Assembly: GCA_016210935.1 (NCBI GenBank)
Contig: JACQTH010000612.1
Span: forward strand, 1 to 5,963
Direction of reading: 5' to 3'
Length of the DNA stretch: 5,963 bases
Source of the DNA: Acidobacteriota bacterium
Lineage (GTDB): Bacteria > Acidobacteriota > Vicinamibacteria > Vicinamibacterales > JACQTH01
Shown here one piece after another: positions 3,794 to 5,963 of this stretch (positions within the stretch are counted from its first letter, which is position 1; every line of letters starts with the position of its first letter). The translations under genes and the position numbers were made by a program. The notes below the pieces were generated by a model. That model made no database searches and was not told the origin of the DNA. It saw only the letters and a program-made list of their open reading frames with translations.

Positions 3794-5963
3794 ATGGACT
3801 TCCTCTCCCACCTAAACCCCGAACAACGCGCCGCCGTCGAGCAGATCTCCGGGCCGCTGCTGATTCTCGCGGGCGCGGGGTCGGGAAAGACGCGCGTCAT
3901 CGCATACCGGATCGCATTCCTGATCGGCGGCGGCTACGCGGAGCCCGGCGACGTGCTCGCGGTGACGTTCACCAACAAGGCGGCAGACGAGATGCGCGGC
4001 CGCGTGGAACTGCTGCTGGGCGGCGCGACGTGTGAAGGCGTCTGGGTCTCGACCTTCCATTCCCTCTGCGCACGGCTGCTGCGGCGTGAAGCGCCGCACA
4101 TCGGTCTGAGTCGAGATTTCGTCATTTACGATTCGGCCGATCAGCTGTCCGCCGTCAAGCAAGCCGTTCGGGATCTCGGAATCGACGACGGGGACTTGCA
4201 GCCGCGGGTGGTCCTGTCGCGCATCAGCCACGCGAAAAACCGGATGGAGGGGCCGGAAAGCTTCGTCCGCGCGTGGGACCCGCGAGGCGAGCAGACCGCG
4301 AAAATCTATCAGCGCTATCTGGAGTTGTTGCGTGAATCGAACGCGCTCGACTTCGACGATCTCCTCCTCCGCACCGTCGAGCTCTTCGAAACCTGCGAGT
4401 CGGTCCGGACGCGATACAGCCAGCGCTTTCGCTACGTGATGGTCGACGAGTACCAGGACACGAACCGCCCGCAGTATCTCCTGGTCAGACGGCTCGCCGA
4501 GACGCATCGCAACCTGTGCGTCGTGGGCGATCCGGATCAGTCGATTTACAGGTGGCGGGGGGCGGACCTCCGAAACATCCTCGACTTCGAGCGCGACTTC
4601 CCGGAGGCGCGCGTTGTCCGGCTCGAGCAGAACTACCGGTCCACCCAGATCATTCTCGACGCGGCGTCCGCCGTCATCCGGCAGAACCTGAATCGCAAGG
4701 ACAAACGCCTCTGGACGGCTCGTGCCGGTGGCAATCCGATCCTGTGCTATCGGACGCGGGACGAGATCGAAGAGGCCGACACAATCGCCGGCCTGGCGCG
4801 CGAAGCGCAGTCGGCGGCGGTGGATGCGGCCTTTGCCGTGCTCTACCGCACGAACGCGCAGTCGCGCGTCCTGGAAGACGCGCTGCGGCGCGAGGGCCTG
4901 CGGTATCGCATCCTCGGGGGCGTTCGCTTCTACGAGCGCAAGGAAATCAAGGACACGCTGGCGTACCTGAAGCTCCTGATCAACCCACATGACGACGTGG
5001 CGCTGCGACGGGTCATCAACGTGCCCGCGCGCGGGATTGGCAAAGGCGTCATGGAGGCGCTCCTGGCCGTGGAAGCTGAGGGCGTCGCGTCGCTTTGGAG
5101 CAGGCTGTCGTCCGGGCTCGATCGGCAGTTGTTCGCGCCGCGCGCCGCAGCCTCGCTTCGGGCGTTCCGCGAGCTCATCGAGCAGATGACCGGGATGGTC
5201 GGCCAGGAGTCGGTCTCAATCGCGATTGGCAAGGTGCTCGACAGGAGTGGGTACCTGCAGGACCTTCGCCAGGAACGCAGCGAGGAGGCGGAGTCCCGGA
5301 TCGAGAACCTGGCCGAGCTGGTGTCCGCCGCCCGCGAGTACGAGGTCCGCGAGGTCGAGCCCTCGCTCGGGGGCTTCGTGGATCGCCTGTCGCTCCTGTC
5401 GGATGCGGACGAGGAGCAGGGCGATCGCGACGCGCAAATCCTGCTCATGACGATCCACACGGCCAAGGGCCTCGAGTTCCCGGTCGTCGTCCTGGCGGGT
5501 ATGGAAGAAGGGCTGTTCCCGCACGCGAACTCGTCGGATGAGGAAGCGGCGCTCGAAGAGGAACGGCGGCTCTGTTACGTCGGCATGACGCGGGCGCGCG
5601 ACCGGTTGATTCTGACAAGCGCGGAGCGGCGTCGAGTCTTTGGTGAGTACCGTGCAAACAAGCCGTCACGTTTTCTGGCTGAAATCCCCGCGGAGTTGGT
5701 CGACGCGCATCGTCCGGCCGACGCGGCGGCGCCAGCCTACCAGGGTGGGTTCGCCTACTACGAATTCCGTACGAACCCGTACGGACGGGGGCGTCACCGC
5801 CCTCGGCCGCAGCACGTGGAGGCCTCAGTCAGCGTGAAGTACGAAGACGAAGACCAGAGCCTCCAGGGGTTTCGTTCCGGGGTGCGGGTCCGGCATCAGA
5901 CCTTCGGGGTGGGAACGATTCTGCGGGTCGAGCAAACCGGCACCGACACGAAGCTCCTCGTTC
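3794..5963 (+). CDS. pcrA: UvrD/PcrA-type ATP-dependent 3'-5' DNA helicase (3' end beyond window)
   Basis: This is a superfamily 1A helicase that unwinds DNA in nucleotide-excision and mismatch repair, replication restart and removal of RecA filaments. Of the protein, 723 residues are visible without a stop. Motifs occur in order: Q motif LNPEQRAAV (7-15), Walker A AGAGSGKT (26-33, Lys32), Ia TFTNKAA (58-64), Ib TFHSL (87-91), Walker B DEYQDT (218-223), III VGDPDQSIYRWRGA (244-257), IV EQNYRST (278-284), V MTIHTAKGLEF (552-562) and VI ERRLCYVGMTRAR (590-602). After a variable linker, the sequence around GVRVRHQTFGVGTIL begins the C-terminal Tudor-like domain that contacts RNA polymerase in PcrA/UvrD. 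Probably 30-50 residues are missing. ATG 3794 is the first start after an in-frame TGA at 3788-3790, and MDFLSHLNPEQR is a typical family N-terminus, so the start is secure although no Shine-Dalgarno is visible. The pcrA and uvrD names are interchangeable here; I prefer pcrA for a probable non-gammaproteobacterium. Its own promoter probably lies at 3707-3737. Confidence 0.96.
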   Translation, partial: MDFLSHLNPEQRAAVEQISGPLLILAGAGSGKTRVIAYRIAFLIGGGYAEPGDVLAVTFTNKAADEMRGRVELLLGGATCEGVWVSTFHSLCARLLRREAPHIGLSRDFVIYDSADQLSAVKQAVRDLGIDDGDLQPRVVLSRISHAKNRMEGPESFVRAWDPRGEQTAKIYQRYLELLRESNALDFDDLLLRTVELFETCESVRTRYSQRFRYVMVDEYQDTNRPQYLLVRRLAETHRNLCVVGDPDQSIYRWRGADLRNILDFERDFPEARVVRLEQNYRSTQIILDAASAVIRQNLNRKDKRLWTARAGGNPILCYRTRDEIEEADTIAGLAREAQSAAVDAAFAVLYRTNAQSRVLEDALRREGLRYRILGGVRFYERKEIKDTLAYLKLLINPHDDVALRRVINVPARGIGKGVMEALLAVEAEGVASLWSRLSSGLDRQLFAPRAAASLRAFRELIEQMTGMVGQESVSIAIGKVLDRSGYLQDLRQERSEEAESRIENLAELVSAAREYEVREVEPSLGGFVDRLSLLSDADEEQGDRDAQILLMTIHTAKGLEFPVVVLAGMEEGLFPHANSSDEEAALEEERRLCYVGMTRARDRLILTSAERRRVFGEYRANKPSRFLAEIPAELVDAHRPADAAAPAYQGGFAYYEFRTNPYGRGRHRPRPQHVEASVSVKYEDEDQSLQGFRSGVRVRHQTFGVGTILRVEQTGTDTKLLV

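Larger units (their letters stand above)
3541..3795 (-). pseudogene. Truncated four-helix-bundle protein (23S rRNA intervening-sequence protein family)
   Basis: The minus strand from an ATG at 3795-3793 to a TAG at 3543-3541 encodes 84 residues. From about residue 22 onward (3732 to 3541) the protein reads like the C-terminal half of the four-helix-bundle family TIGR02436/PF05635. It has AFINHLSIALGSEGELET, then LLAHRFGFMSEADLKRI, and ends in RRLLFGLIRSLGRK. Family members are about 110-130 residues and have two further N-terminal helices, ending in a typical NIAEG-type stretch, which are absent here. In their place are about 20 residues (starting MGQGPGARGQESVGW) encoded by the GC-rich tract, which is not protein-like. 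I therefore read it as 5'-truncated and non-functional, although the remaining frame is intact without stops. The family is found inside 23S rRNA genes of some bacteria and, more often, as stand-alone chromosomal genes of unclear function. A short functional derivative cannot be excluded. Confidence 0.65.

Noticed and set aside
3812..4990. 392-codon minus-strand open frame opposite the helicase
   Set aside because: It overlaps the complete run of SF1 helicase motifs on the plus strand and shows no domain of its own.

Overview
This GC-rich window carries a compact, same-strand run of housekeeping genes. It holds the last 32 codons of an unidentified upstream gene (low confidence), then complete glmU and glmS, then a UvrD/PcrA-type helicase that runs off the right edge. 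The dense coding, strongly GC-biased third codon positions and intergenic palindromes of the type GGCTTCCGCC...GGCGGAAGCC suggest a GC-rich soil-type bacterium. Acidobacteriota (Vicinamibacteria-like) is my best guess, but this rests on general resemblance and not on a marker gene.

Layout: positions 1-99 are an open C-terminal tail. Positions 100-215 are non-coding and dominated by a nested palindrome (141-192), plus a partial third copy that runs into the glmU ribosome-binding site. GlmU (216-1607) and GlmS (1616-3463) are separated by 8 nt and are almost certainly co-transcribed. GlmS makes glucosamine-6-phosphate. GlmU makes UDP-N-acetylglucosamine from glucosamine-1-phosphate. The intermediate mutase GlmM is not in the window. 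The pair feeds peptidoglycan and lipid A-type precursors.

Positions 3464-3793 (330 nt) separate glmS from the helicase and are the unusual part of the window. From left to right they hold a G-rich tract starting right after the glmS stop, two tandem mini-hairpin repeats, a minus-strand remnant of a four-helix-bundle protein (23S rRNA intervening-sequence protein family) that has lost its N-terminal half, and a C-rich tract ending at the helicase ATG. The two tracts are imperfect inverted counterparts, so the whole spacer looks like a decayed or non-autonomous inserted unit. A good extended -10 promoter lies inside the remnant and probably drives the helicase.

The helicase (3794-5963, 723 codons visible) has all the classical superfamily 1A motifs and lacks only the end of its C-terminal domain. 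I found no RNA gene, CRISPR array, transposase or novel multi-gene system. The points worth following up are the repeat-like spacer at 3464-3793 and the palindrome that abuts the glmU start.
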